Assembly (NCBI GenBank): GCA_024641245.1
Contig: JAHEDK010000003.1
Coordinates: 62,001-126,000, forward strand
Direction: 5' to 3'
DNA from: Actinomycetes bacterium
GTDB taxonomy: Bacteria > Actinomycetota > Acidimicrobiia > Spongiisociales > JAHEDJ01
Length of the DNA stretch: 64,000 nt
The notes under the pieces: generated by a model
What the model saw: the letters and a program-made list of their open reading frames with translations, nothing else
Database searches by the model: none
What the model was told of the DNA's origin: nothing
Made by a program: the position numbers and the translations under genes
In this document: positions 25,081 to 35,074 of the stretch, one piece after another
Layout of the letters: every line of letters begins with the position of its first letter
Numbering within the stretch: the stretch's first letter is position 1

Positions 25081-26331
25081 TCAGCCTGCGATGCGTTCTA
25101 GTGCCTCGATCACCCGGTCCACTTCCTCGGGCAGGTTGTAGTGGACGAAGCCGATCCGAACGAGGCCGCCGGTGTCGGCCACCCCCAGCGCGGCGATCGG
25201 TTCGACGGCGTAGTAGTCGCCACTCCACACGAAAATCCCCTCAGCCCCGAAGGCTGCCGCCACTCGGTCCGGATGCACGCCGTCGACCGAGATGCCGAAC
25301 GTGGGAGTGCGTTCGAGAGGGTCTCCCTTGGTGACGCCATACACCCGGACGGACGGAATCCGTGCCACGCCCTCGAGGAACCGTCGCGACAGCATCTGTT
25401 CGTATTGCCGGGTGGCGGCCATCGCCGTCATGAGGTCTCCCCGGCGTGACCCGATCGATCGGCCACTTTCGGTGAGCGAGGCGCCGATCGACGCCAGGTA
25501 GTCGATTGCGGCGATGACTCCGGCTAGGGACTCGAAACTCTGCGTTCCGGTTTCCCACTTACCGGGGCTCTCGGAGGGAGCAGGCCGAAGGCGGTAGGCG
25601 TCGAAGCGTTCGAGCAGGTCGTGCTTACCGAACAATATCCCCGTGTGGGGTCCGAAGAACTTGTAGGCGGAGGCGACCAGGAAGTCGCAATCAAACGCCC
25701 GAACATCAACGGGACCGTGCGGGGTGTAGTGGACGGCGTCGACAAAGACGAGGGCGCCGGCGGAATGGCCGATCGCCGCGCCGCGCGCGACATCAACCAG
25801 GCTACCTACGGCGTTCGAAGCCGCCGGAAGCGCAACGAGTTTCGTTTGAGGTCCGACCGACGACTCGAGCGATTCCAGGTCGAGGGTTGCGGTTTCGACG
25901 TCGATGTCCACGAACCGGATCGTCGCGCCTGCATCACGGGCCGCCAGCACCCAGGGGGTGACGTTGGCGTCGTGGTCCAACCGGGTGACCACCACCTCGT
26001 CGCCCTCCGACCAGGTCTTGCCGATTGCCCTGCTCAGAGCGAAGGTCATGCTGGTCATGTTCTGGCCGAAGGCGATCTCGGTCGGGGAGGAGCCGAGCAG
26101 ATCGGCGACTGCTGACCGGGCGTTCTCGTGGAGCGAGTCGGACTCTGCGCTGGCTGAGAAGTACCCGCCGTGGTTGCTGACCCCCCTGTGCAGGACACCG
26201 CTCATCGCATCGATGACGGATTCAGGAACCTGCGTCCCGCCGGGCCCGTCGGCCCAGACGACCGGTCGACCGCCCTGTTGTCGATCGAGGGCCGGAAACC
26301 TGGAGCGAAGCGTTACGGGATCGAGTCGCAC
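25081..26331 (-). CDS. Cysteine desulfurase-like aminotransferase class V
   Basis: 416 residues, a PLP-dependent class V enzyme of the cysteine-desulfurase-like subgroup. Visible features are WADGPGGTQVPESVIDAM at the N-terminus, the phosphate-binding region FGQNMTSMTFALSRAIG, LDHDANVTPW, the cofactor Asp/His stretch FVDAVHYTPHGPVDV, and the Schiff-base lysine in SAYKFFGPHTGILFG. I see no clear counterpart of the SufS/IscS mobile-loop Cys, so sulfur transfer is not assured; related proteins may act as lyases or racemases. Downstream of the sensor kinase gene by 56 bp on the same strand. Confidence 0.85.
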   Translation of the reverse strand: MRLDPVTLRSRFPALDRQQGGRPVVWADGPGGTQVPESVIDAMSGVLHRGVSNHGGYFSASAESDSLHENARSAVADLLGSSPTEIAFGQNMTSMTFALSRAIGKTWSEGDEVVVTRLDHDANVTPWVLAARDAGATIRFVDIDVETATLDLESLESSVGPQTKLVALPAASNAVGSLVDVARGAAIGHSAGALVFVDAVHYTPHGPVDVRAFDCDFLVASAYKFFGPHTGILFGKHDLLERFDAYRLRPAPSESPGKWETGTQSFESLAGVIAAIDYLASIGASLTESGRSIGSRRGDLMTAMAATRQYEQMLSRRFLEGVARIPSVRVYGVTKGDPLERTPTFGISVDGVHPDRVAAAFGAEGIFVWSGDYYAVEPIAALGVADTGGLVRIGFVHYNLPEEVDRVIEALERIAG

Positions 26332-26387
26332 GGTGAAGCCTCCCGGGGAATAGTACGAACCAACGATACAGCTCGCCGTCGGGACGG

Positions 26388-28301
26388 TCAGTCCGCTTCC
26401 CCGGGGGGCATCGGACGTTCCGGAGGAGCATCAAAGGCGAGCGAGAAGACGCTCCATGATTCCTCGCGGTGAAATGTGAGATCGCCACCCATGAGTCGGG
26501 CGAGGTGGCGCGAGATGGTGAGGCCCAGCCCCACCGAACCCGGCTGGGTGCCGGGTTCATGAGCCGACTGGTAAGGGGCGAATATCCGTTCAGGGTCGGC
26601 TTCGCCGATGCCGGAGCCGTTGTCGCGCACTTCAACCGCGGCAACCCCGTTCGATCTGATGGTTCGAACGATGATGCGATCGCCGCCGTAGCGTCCTGCG
26701 TTCGTTATGAGGTTTCTGAGAATCTGGCGCACCCGCGGCCCATCCACATCAGCCATCGCCGGGTGGAGATCAGCCTCGATCGTGGTGTCGATGCGGGAAG
26801 CAGTTGCCTCAATGACGCGTCCGGCAATCACCGCCAGGTCGTTCGGCGTGGTGTGAGCGGTGAGTGCACCGAGCTCGAACCGGGCTGCTGTTAGGAGGTC
26901 GTCGACGATATTGGCCAGGTCGGTCGATTCGTTGGCGATTGAGGCGATTGCCTCTGCGGTGATCTCGGCGTCGAGTGTGTCCCCGTGGTCCCGGAGGGTT
27001 TCGGCGAAGCCGAGAATCCCGGTGAGGGGCGTGCGCAGTTCGTGACTGACGGCGGCGATCAGCTGGTCCTTTGATCGGATGATCTGATGCTTTTCCTCGA
27101 CTTCGAGCCGGAGCTTTTCCTCCGTGAGTGCTTGGTCGATCTTGGCGGCCACGTGACCGCTGAATGTGCTGAGCAAGCTGAGATCGTCTTCAGAGAACTG
27201 GCTGAGCGGTCCGGGTCGATCGCCAACCATGAGCGCCCCCAGGGTTGTCCCTCCCGACACGAGTGGTGAGATGACTCCATGAGTGATGCCTCCGAGTTGT
27301 TGCCACGCGGCGATCGGCTCGGGGATGTCGCCTTCGAGGGCCAGGACATGGTGTCCGAGTGCAGCCACGATCTCCCGTGCTGGCTGGTCGGGAACCTCGC
27401 TCACTTCGATGGAACCATCCGGCTTGAGCACGGCTCGCATCCATTGCATCGAACTGTCGTGATGCAGGAATTCGGCGGAGTCGACTCGGAGCAGTCGACC
27501 GGATTCCAGCAGGACGCGCTCAACGATCTCCTGAGTACTGAGCGGCCCCTCAATCGCCTGGGTGAGCCCGAAGACGGCAGTCAACTCCTCATGACGGCTG
27601 TGAAGCCGGCCGTAGATCTTGGCGGCGAAGACCAGGCCGGCCACCACCAGGATCCCGAGGATGGCGGCCCAAATGCTTTGCGCAAGTGCGATGAAGACGA
27701 GGATGCTGACGGCGGCAGTTGCCAGGCTCATCAACCAAGAGACCATGAGTCCACCGATGATTTCTGCGAATCGCCGGTCGGCGTCGTTAGCGGCGATGAT
27801 TATGGCCACCAGCAACCCGGACACGATCCCCTCTACCGTCACTCCGGTCGCCAGGGCCAGCCATCCGCGCGGCTCGGTGATCGTCGCTTCCCCAACCACG
27901 GCCAGCATGGTCGTGACGGCCAGCGCGGTGCCGAATAGAGCGTTGGCCGTATTGAACGCCAGCTTGAGTGAGTTCTGCCAGCGAACCCACGAAAGTGTGC
28001 CGAGCAGTCCGATCACGCGGGCCAAGGCAATCGCCAACGGGGCTGAAGCCGCCAGGCCGAGGACCAGCGGCAACTCCGCCAGGGTCAGCGTATGTGCTCC
28101 CCTGCGAGTTGAGATGTGGATGCCCCCGAGTTCGACGATGGCGAAGAGTATTGCCAGGACCCACCAACTGACCTCAAAAGGCGCGCCGAGGGGAATTGAC
28201 AAACCTGCGAGCGGGATCAACATGATCCCGCTCGCAGTGGCCATCAGACCTGTGATCGCCCAGGTATTCCTGGTTGGGTGTTGTCTTAGCCTCGAGAGCA
28301 T
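26388..28301 (-). CDS. Membrane sensor histidine kinase with GAF domain
   Basis: 637 residues. The N-terminal third holds six or more transmembrane helices (to about residue 225), followed by a GAF-like domain (about 240-385; QEIVERVLLESGRLL ... LGALMVGDRPGPLSQFSEDDLSLLSTFSGHVA). The HisKA phosphoacceptor is SHELRTPLTG, and the HATPase domain shows the N box NLITNAGRYG, G1 DNGSGIGE and G2 GSVGLGL. No response regulator lies next to it, so it is an orphan kinase. It resembles the second kinase of this window (52656-54422) in its kinase core. Signal unknown; the membrane domain could itself be the sensor. Confidence 0.9.
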   Translation of the reverse strand: MLSRLRQHPTRNTWAITGLMATASGIMLIPLAGLSIPLGAPFEVSWWVLAILFAIVELGGIHISTRRGAHTLTLAELPLVLGLAASAPLAIALARVIGLLGTLSWVRWQNSLKLAFNTANALFGTALAVTTMLAVVGEATITEPRGWLALATGVTVEGIVSGLLVAIIIAANDADRRFAEIIGGLMVSWLMSLATAAVSILVFIALAQSIWAAILGILVVAGLVFAAKIYGRLHSRHEELTAVFGLTQAIEGPLSTQEIVERVLLESGRLLRVDSAEFLHHDSSMQWMRAVLKPDGSIEVSEVPDQPAREIVAALGHHVLALEGDIPEPIAAWQQLGGITHGVISPLVSGGTTLGALMVGDRPGPLSQFSEDDLSLLSTFSGHVAAKIDQALTEEKLRLEVEEKHQIIRSKDQLIAAVSHELRTPLTGILGFAETLRDHGDTLDAEITAEAIASIANESTDLANIVDDLLTAARFELGALTAHTTPNDLAVIAGRVIEATASRIDTTIEADLHPAMADVDGPRVRQILRNLITNAGRYGGDRIIVRTIRSNGVAAVEVRDNGSGIGEADPERIFAPYQSAHEPGTQPGSVGLGLTISRHLARLMGGDLTFHREESWSVFSLAFDAPPERPMPPGEAD

Positions 28302-28366
28302 GGGTTAGGCCGGGGCTCCTTTTCTGCCCCTGTCGGCCCTTTCAGTTGGCTCTCAAGCGTACTCCG

Positions 28367-29734
28367 CTACGACCAGGTGTTGCCCGACCAGGTGTTGCCG
28401 GACCAGGTGTTGCCGGACCAGGTGTTGCCGGACCAGGTGTTGCCGGACCAGGTGTTGCCCGACCAGGTGTTGCCCGACCAGGCATCAACCGACCAGGTGT
28501 TCCCGGACCACGTATTCCCGAAGATGTCGACCTCGCCCTCGAGCATGACCCCGCCGATCCACAATCGCGAGAGGCCGCGTGCTGCATCCAGCGATCCACT
28601 GCCATTTGACCATTGGATCGACTGCGAGTAGCTCGGGACCGAAGCTGAGATGGCTTCTGCAACGTTGAGCAGACGGGAGATCCCGAAGGTATCGGATTTC
28701 GTCTTGTCGGCGGTCTTCTTCAGGAGCCACTTGACCTGATCGGGGCTCAGATTGGGTCGTGCCTCCAGGAGCAGTGCTACGGCGCCGGACACAACTGCGG
28801 CCGCCTGCGAGGTGCCGGTAGCGCGCACGAGATCGTCGCCAATGCGGCCGTCGAAGTTGAAATAGTCCGAGAACGAACCCGGGTTGCGCAGTCCGATGAT
28901 CGACTTGCCGGGGGCGCTCACATCGATCTTTCGATTGGGAACTCCCTCAGAGGTGAAGTCTGCTTCTGTCTCGGCCCCGGCCAGCATCGAGGCACCGACC
29001 GCGATGACCAGCGGGTCGTAGGCCGGGGAACTCAGGCTGGCTCCGGCGTTGCCTTCGTTTCCTGCCGATACGACCACGACTATGCCTGCCAGCCAGGCGC
29101 GCTCAACGGCATAGGCCAGCGGGTCGGACGAGTAGGGGTTGGTCGAGGCAGTGCCGAACGACAAGTTGAGGATGTCGATATCGGCTGCACCGCTCTTCTT
29201 CTGATCGATGACCCAGTTGATGGCTGCAATCACTTGACTTACGTCCACCGTTCCGTCCGCGGTCCCTGCCTTGATGCTGATCAGGTCGGCGTCTGGAGCG
29301 ATGCCGAGCACTCGGTCGGGTGACCGTGTGTGGTCGCCGTCGAACCATGCTTGATCAGATGCCACCATGATGCTGGCGAGATGGGTCCCGTGTCCGTTGG
29401 CGTCTTTGCCACGCAGATCCGGGATCATGTCATCGAACGAGAAGTCGGGACCGATGGTCACGTTCGAGTATCGCAGCCCGGGGACGTCGACGACCCCCGT
29501 GTCGATCAGGGCGATCGTGACGCCGGCTCCGGTCGCAGCCGTCGCGGCGACGCCGTTCCCATCTATCAAGCCGATGCGCTCGGCCACCGCATAAGGTGAC
29601 CCTTGATACTCGGATAGATCCCCCCCGGTGAGCGCTCCTGCCGCCGGTACGCTCGCAACGACGATGATTAGGGACAAGACCACAATCAGCACACGCGGGC
29701 GTGCCCTCCTGGTCCGCCACTCGATACCGTACAT
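28367..29734 (-). CDS. Secreted subtilisin-like serine protease with SGNTW C-terminal repeats
   Basis: 455 residues. A signal peptide (VLIVVLSLIIVVASVPAAGA) leads into an S8 catalytic domain with the triad Asp78 (IDTG), His115 (NGHGTH) and Ser309 (GTSQAA). The oxyanion Asn226 is in SAGNEGN. There is no long propeptide. After the catalytic domain and a LWIGGVMLEGEVDI linker, the protein ends in ten pentapeptides, eight of them exactly SGNTW, then Ser and the stop. The tail is Trp-rich and neutral and could bind carbohydrate or cell-wall material or act as a sorting tail. GGGAGGG precedes ATG 29734. Confidence 0.92.
   Translation of the reverse strand: MYGIEWRTRRARPRVLIVVLSLIIVVASVPAAGALTGGDLSEYQGSPYAVAERIGLIDGNGVAATAATGAGVTIALIDTGVVDVPGLRYSNVTIGPDFSFDDMIPDLRGKDANGHGTHLASIMVASDQAWFDGDHTRSPDRVLGIAPDADLISIKAGTADGTVDVSQVIAAINWVIDQKKSGAADIDILNLSFGTASTNPYSSDPLAYAVERAWLAGIVVVVSAGNEGNAGASLSSPAYDPLVIAVGASMLAGAETEADFTSEGVPNRKIDVSAPGKSIIGLRNPGSFSDYFNFDGRIGDDLVRATGTSQAAAVVSGAVALLLEARPNLSPDQVKWLLKKTADKTKSDTFGISRLLNVAEAISASVPSYSQSIQWSNGSGSLDAARGLSRLWIGGVMLEGEVDIFGNTWSGNTWSVDAWSGNTWSGNTWSGNTWSGNTWSGNTWSGNTWSGNTWS
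28373..28522 (-). repeat. 15-bp tandem repeat inside the protease gene
   Basis: Ten head-to-tail 15-bp units, plus-strand form CCAGGTGTTGCCGGA, encode the SGNTW pentads at the C-terminus of the subtilase. Units 2-8 are almost base-identical, differing only at one wobble position (C or G), while the three coding-upstream units are diverged (FGNTW, SGNTW, SVDAW). The near identity shows recent expansion by slippage or recombination, so copy number probably varies between strains. Confidence 0.95.
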
Positions 29735-30008
29735 TCGCCCTCCCGGTACTTTCCGACCTCACGGCCGAGCTCCGTGCCCGGGGCCCCTTCGTGCCCCGAC
29801 TGCGCATGCGAAGCACTATTAGACTAACACGCAAAAGGACTAGTTCTCCGGCCAGAACAGGAGAATTCTGATTCGATCCATCCCACTGCCCCGGGTCTAT
29901 GGCGGCCGGCAGCCTTCGCTGGATGGTTAGCAGGGAGTCCTGCTGCGTCAGTGGAACCGCTGCTGGCGAATTGCGGAGTCGAGCGTCCGCACAACAGCCC
30001 AATGAATC
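29735..30008. other. Intergenic region upstream of the protease
   Basis: 274 bp between the protease start and the DUF2007 stop; no credible gene. It holds a TTCTCC / GGAGAA inverted repeat (29844-29865) and an AT-richer patch (TTAGTCTAATAG on the minus strand) that could contain the protease promoter. No confident -35/-10 pair and no riboswitch class was recognised. Confidence 0.5.
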
Positions 30009-30224
30009 CTATGCCTCGATCTCGAGCTCGGCCTGTGCATCGGCGAGGTCGGCGGCTCGAACGAAGACTTTGGCTCTGGCCATTTCAAGACCGGCGTAGG
30101 TACCGCCTGCATCGTCGGCCTGGACGAAGGCTTTGATGCCTACAGACTCCAGGTGAGCCCGCGCGATATCTGCCTCGATTCGGCTAAAGAATGCTCCGAC
30201 TTCTACGGGCGCGTTCGGATCCAT
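30009..30224 (-). CDS. DUF2007-type putative signal-transducing protein
   Basis: 71 residues from ATG 30224; the 210-residue track ORF runs back across the divergent promoter and riboswitch and is rejected. The sequence VEVGAFFSRIEADIARAHLESVGIKAFVQADDAGGTY...AKVFVRAADLADAQAELE is the typical DUF2007 ferredoxin-like unit (EA.iar.LL.s.GI.a.v.dd). These small domains are thought to bind partners or ligands, but their function is not established. Divergent from the metY transcript. Confidence 0.8.
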   Translation of the reverse strand: MDPNAPVEVGAFFSRIEADIARAHLESVGIKAFVQADDAGGTYAGLEMARAKVFVRAADLADAQAELEIEA

Positions 30225-30270
30225 GCCCCGACCGTACTCTGTGAGTTCGGCTGGGGGCGAACCAAATCGC

Positions 30271-30299
30271 TTGACATCTCTGTCGAACTCCCTTAGAAC
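30271..30299 (+). promoter_or_regulatory. Predicted sigma-70-type promoter of metY
   Basis: TTGACA (30271-30276), a 17-base spacer and TAGAAC (30294-30299): a perfect -35 and a 4/6 -10. Transcription would start near 30306, giving a leader of about 240 nt that contains the whole SAM riboswitch before the metY start codon. Confidence 0.65.
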
Positions 30300-30353
30300 A
30301 AGGCGACTCGCATTCTGGAGGTTCGGACCGAAAACCCACGACAACGCACAAGA

Positions 30354-30445
30354 CATCATCCAGAAAGGTGGAGGGAACAGGCCCTGTGAAACCTTGGCAA
30401 CCATCTCGCTGAGAACGGTGCCAATTCCTGCCCGTGGGAACGGGA

Positions 30446-30454
<9 letters not shown>
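30354..30454 (+). ncRNA. SAM-I riboswitch (S-box leader)
   Basis: The conserved S-box core is easy to read: AGGTGGAGGGAACAGGCCC, TGTGAAACCTTGGCAACC, ACGGTGCCAATTCCTGC and GGGAGAGATGAGG in the right order and spacing. P1 closes by TCATC (30356-30360) with GATGA (30448-30452). Known SAM-I riboswitches bind S-adenosylmethionine and shut off methionine genes; this one precedes metY and metX. The downstream platform appears translational: a hairpin sequesters the metY Shine-Dalgarno (listed separately). Confidence 0.93.
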
Positions 30455-31861
<1,407 letters not shown>

Positions 31862-31937
31862 GGAACTCCCCGTCAGCGGCGGTCGGTCAAATTCCGCGCA
31901 TCGCGAGTAATGACCCGCGTCGACCAGGAGCGTGGTG

Positions 31938-33086
31938 ATGGCCGGCACGGTGGGTCGCGTCGAATCTCGTTTCGTGACCTGGCCGGATGGCCTGGCGCTC
32001 GACGGCGGCGAGCGACTTGCGCCTGTGACGGTGTCATATGAGATCTACGGGGACTTGAACTCGGATCGCTCGAACGCCGTCCTCGTGTTCCATGCCCTGA
32101 CCGGAAGCCAGCACGCGGCCGGCTTCAATGAGGCGGTTCCCGGACTCGACGGCCGGTGGACCGAGGACGTCCAAGTTGGCTGGTGGGACGACTTCATCGG
32201 GCCGGGCAAAGCACTCAACACTGACGAGTTGGCGGTGATCTGCGCCAACTACGTCGGGAGTTGCTACGGGTCGACGGGGCCTTCCTCGGTGAATGCGGCG
32301 AACGGTCTTCGCTACGGCTCGGCCTTCCCTCGGATCACTTTGGGCGACATCGTCGACAGCCAGGTGGCTCTTCTCGACCGGCTTGGCATCGAGCGTCTCC
32401 ACGCGGTCATCGGCGGCTCAGTCGGCGGGCTCATGGCACTGAGCCTCGCTTCCCGCTACCCGGATCGGGTCGACGTTGTGATCCCCATCGCCGCCGGCCT
32501 GGGCGTGACGGCCCTGCAGAGGATCCACAACTTCGAGCAGGCGCTCGCCATCGAGAATGATCCAATGTTCAACCGTGGGGACTATTACGACGGTCCGCGT
32601 CCGGAGCGCGGGCTGGCTCTGGCACGGATGATCGGTCACAAGACATTTGTATCGCTCAAGGCGATGGAGGAACGGGCTCGCACGGAGGTAGTCGACCGGG
32701 ACGAAACGGGCGGCTACGTCCGGATCACGAATCCCCTCGAGTCGTACATGTGGCATCAGGGAACAAAGTTCGTTCAGCGATTCGACGCCAACAGCTATCT
32801 TCGCATCATTGAAGCATGGCAGACGTTCGATCTGCTGAATCAGGCCGGCGCCGGTGATTTCGACGAACTGTTGCGTCGCTGTCGCAATCAGCGGTTCATG
32901 GTGTTCTCGATCGACTCGGACGTGTGTTTCTATCCCGACGAGCAGGAGGAACTGGCCGCCGCCCTGAAGCGCGCTGGTGTTCCCGTCCGGCGAATCACGG
33001 TGCACTCCGATCGTGGTCACGACGCCTTCCTGCTGGAGCCCGATTTGTTTGCTCCCCACCTCCGCGACTCACTGACCGGTCACTGA
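31938..33086 (+). CDS. metX: Homoserine O-acetyltransferase
   Basis: 382 residues of the alpha/beta-hydrolase-fold MetX family, transferring an acyl group from acyl-CoA to homoserine. ATG 31938 chosen because AGGAG lies seven bases upstream; GTG codons at 31932/31935 are too close. The nucleophile Ser161 sits in IGGSVGGLMAL, with the Asp in FSIDSDVCFYP and the His in SDRGHDAFLLE. The N-terminal VFHALTGSQHAAG and NTDELAVICANYVGSCYGSTGP stretches are diagnostic. Acetyl versus succinyl specificity cannot be assigned by eye. Lies 76 bp after metY; repeat B copy 2 follows its stop. Confidence 0.94.
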   Translation: MAGTVGRVESRFVTWPDGLALDGGERLAPVTVSYEIYGDLNSDRSNAVLVFHALTGSQHAAGFNEAVPGLDGRWTEDVQVGWWDDFIGPGKALNTDELAVICANYVGSCYGSTGPSSVNAANGLRYGSAFPRITLGDIVDSQVALLDRLGIERLHAVIGGSVGGLMALSLASRYPDRVDVVIPIAAGLGVTALQRIHNFEQALAIENDPMFNRGDYYDGPRPERGLALARMIGHKTFVSLKAMEERARTEVVDRDETGGYVRITNPLESYMWHQGTKFVQRFDANSYLRIIEAWQTFDLLNQAGAGDFDELLRRCRNQRFMVFSIDSDVCFYPDEQEELAAALKRAGVPVRRITVHSDRGHDAFLLEPDLFAPHLRDSLTGH

Positions 33087-33090
33087 AGAC

Positions 33091-33144
33091 CCGTTTTCGC
33101 GCGGGGTTCTGCCCCAATACGGTGGGATCCCCGCGCGAGAACGG
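33091..33144. repeat. Palindromic repeat B, copy 2
   Basis: Arms CCGTTTTCGCGCGGGG / CCCCGCGCGAGAACGG (16 bp, one G-T wobble) around a 22-nt loop containing CCCCAATACGGTGGG. It lies 4 bp after the metX stop and before the aldehyde dehydrogenase gene. Confidence 0.9.
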
Positions 33145-33204
33145 CTCGACGCCGTGCGGCTATCCGCAACTACCCTTTGTCGCGGCATCTTTGAAGGAGT
33201 CTTC

Positions 33205-34950
33205 GTGACGGTATCGGTCGGCAGCATCATTCACCCTGAAGGCGCTCACACGATCGCGGTGTCGACGCGCGAGGAGATGGATCGCTTTCTCGGCGAGTTG
33301 AACGCCAACAAGGAACGTTGGGTGCAGACGTCGATCGAGCGGCGCATCGAGTACCTCGAGTCGATCATGGCCCGCACCCGGGCTCTAGCCGAGCGGTGGA
33401 CCCGTTTGGCTTGCAACGCCAAGGGAATCCCCTTCGGCGATCCGGTGTCGTCTGAGGAGTGGAACTCGGGACCCCACCTCACCATTCGCAACGCCCGGCT
33501 CCTGCGGAACTCGTTGCGCGACATCCTCGAGCACGGCACCCCCCAATTCCCCGGTCCGGTGACGACCCGCAAGGGCCAGACCATCGTCGGAGTCTTTCCG
33601 ACAGACATCTACGACCGGCTCCTCTGGACCGGGATCAGGGCCGAGATCTGGATGGAGCCGGGGGTGACACCTACGGACCTCGCCGCCACCCAGGCTTTGG
33701 CTTATCAAGATGACTCTGATCGGGTCGGTCGGGTCTCGCTGGTGCTCGGCGCAGGCAACATCGCCTCGATCCCTCCGATGGATGCCATGTACAAGCTCTT
33801 CGCCGAAAACGAGGTCGTGCTGCTCAAGATGAACCCGGTCAACGAGTACCTCGGGCCGCTCTTTGCCGACGCATTTGCCGACATGATCGACGACGGGTTC
33901 ATGCGGATTGCCTACGGGGGAGCGGCCGAAGGCGACTACCTCAGTCACCACGAACTCGTCGGTTCCATTCACATGACGGGTTCGGACAAGACCCACGATG
34001 CGATCGTGTTTGGAACGGGAGAGGAGGGCGCTGCCCGCAAGGCGGTAGACGATCCGATTCTCGACAAGCCGTTCAGTTCCGAACTCGGCAGCGTGACGCC
34101 GGTGATCATCGTTCCCGGGCCCTGGTCCGAGAAGGATCTCGAGCACCAGGGAATGAACATCTCGGCCATGCTGACCCACAATGCCGGCTTCAATTGCATC
34201 GCGGCGCGGGTCGTCGTGACTCCCGAGAGTTGGACGCTGCGCGATCGGTTGATCGACGCGATCAAGAACGGCCTGTCGATCACCCCCGAGCGTCCTGCCT
34301 ACTACCCGGGAGCCGAGGATCGATGGAAGGCGTTCTTGAAGGAACACCCGGAGGCCGCCGGACTCGGTGAAACGACTCCGGGAACTGTGCCCTGGACGCT
34401 GATCGAAGGTCTGCGGGCGGAGTCGACGGGGGACGTGTGCTTCACGACGGAATCGTTCACCGGCCTGTTTGCCGAGGCATCGATCCCTTCGCCGGGGTCG
34501 ACCTCCGAGTACCTCCGGCGGGCGGTGCGCTTCTGCAACGAAGATCTCTGGGGCACACTCGGCGCAACGCTCATCGTTCACCCGAAGTCGCTGAAGGACC
34601 CGGAGGTGCGCAGCGCCGTCAACGAGGCGATCGCCGACCTCCGGTACGGAACGGTGTGCGTGAATCTGTGGACCGGGGTCGGCTTCTTCTCAACCAGCGC
34701 GACCTGGGGCGCCTTCCCCGGCTCCCCGAGGAGCGACATCCAATCGGGTCAGGGTGTTGTTCACAACACGTACTTGTTCGATCGGCCGCAGAAGAGTGTG
34801 ATGTGGGGCCCGTTCCGAACGCCTGTGAAGCCGCTTTGGTTCGCCGACCACAAGACGAAGCATCACGTCACCAAGAAGATGGTCGATCTCGACGCGGATC
34901 CATCGCCCGTGAAGCTGCCGGGCATCTTCTGGCTGGCGTCGAAGGGGTAG
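33205..34950 (+). CDS. Aldehyde dehydrogenase family protein (long form)
   Basis: 581 residues from GTG 33205 with GAAGGAG five bases upstream. NAD(P)-dependent aldehyde dehydrogenase superfamily, with LVLGAGNIASIPPMDAMYKLF for dinucleotide and substrate binding, HMTGSDKTHDAI, the general base Glu in SSELGSVTPVI and the nucleophile Cys in THNAGFNCIAARVVV. At 581 residues it is roughly 90 longer than classical ALDHs, with extra sequence in the region ERPAYYPGAEDRWKAFLKEHPEA and at the C-terminus. The substrate is unknown; it may belong to a little-studied actinobacterial branch. Monocistronic between the met genes and the TetR operon. Confidence 0.88.
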   Translation: MTVSVGSIIHPEGAHTIAVSTREEMDRFLGELNANKERWVQTSIERRIEYLESIMARTRALAERWTRLACNAKGIPFGDPVSSEEWNSGPHLTIRNARLLRNSLRDILEHGTPQFPGPVTTRKGQTIVGVFPTDIYDRLLWTGIRAEIWMEPGVTPTDLAATQALAYQDDSDRVGRVSLVLGAGNIASIPPMDAMYKLFAENEVVLLKMNPVNEYLGPLFADAFADMIDDGFMRIAYGGAAEGDYLSHHELVGSIHMTGSDKTHDAIVFGTGEEGAARKAVDDPILDKPFSSELGSVTPVIIVPGPWSEKDLEHQGMNISAMLTHNAGFNCIAARVVVTPESWTLRDRLIDAIKNGLSITPERPAYYPGAEDRWKAFLKEHPEAAGLGETTPGTVPWTLIEGLRAESTGDVCFTTESFTGLFAEASIPSPGSTSEYLRRAVRFCNEDLWGTLGATLIVHPKSLKDPEVRSAVNEAIADLRYGTVCVNLWTGVGFFSTSATWGAFPGSPRSDIQSGQGVVHNTYLFDRPQKSVMWGPFRTPVKPLWFADHKTKHHVTKKMVDLDADPSPVKLPGIFWLASKG

Positions 34951-35042
34951 CGCCGGCGCGATGCCAGGCATCGGGAGAGCCCTTTGGCCCTTCAGGGTGT
35001 GCCTTCATTCGGGTGGTCCTTGCCAGGGCCATCGTCTAAACT

Positions 35043-35072
35043 TGAACCGACTCTAAACATAGAGAGAGTTCA
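35043..35072 (+). promoter_or_regulatory. Operator-like dyad upstream of the TetR gene
   Basis: A 30-bp interrupted palindrome: TGAAC-CGA-CTCT-AAACAT-AGAG-AGA-GTTCA, with both arm pairs (TGAAC/GTTCA and CTCT/AGAG) perfectly symmetric. It ends 3 bp before the GTG start of the TetR regulator. Position and symmetry fit autoregulation of the regulator-ABC transporter operon; not tested. Confidence 0.6.
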
Positions 35073-35074
35073 GA

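Noticed and set aside
28373-28522. Possible CRISPR array (regular 15-bp repeats)
   Set aside because: Units are contiguous with no spacers, stay in frame and encode SGNTW at the end of a protease.
29899-30136. Plus-strand ORFs upstream of and across the DUF2007 gene
   Set aside because: Short antisense frames without ribosome-binding sites or domain features.
33385-34581. 398-aa minus-strand ORF inside the aldehyde dehydrogenase gene
   Set aside because: Typical high-GC antisense open frame; the ALDH frame carries all catalytic motifs.
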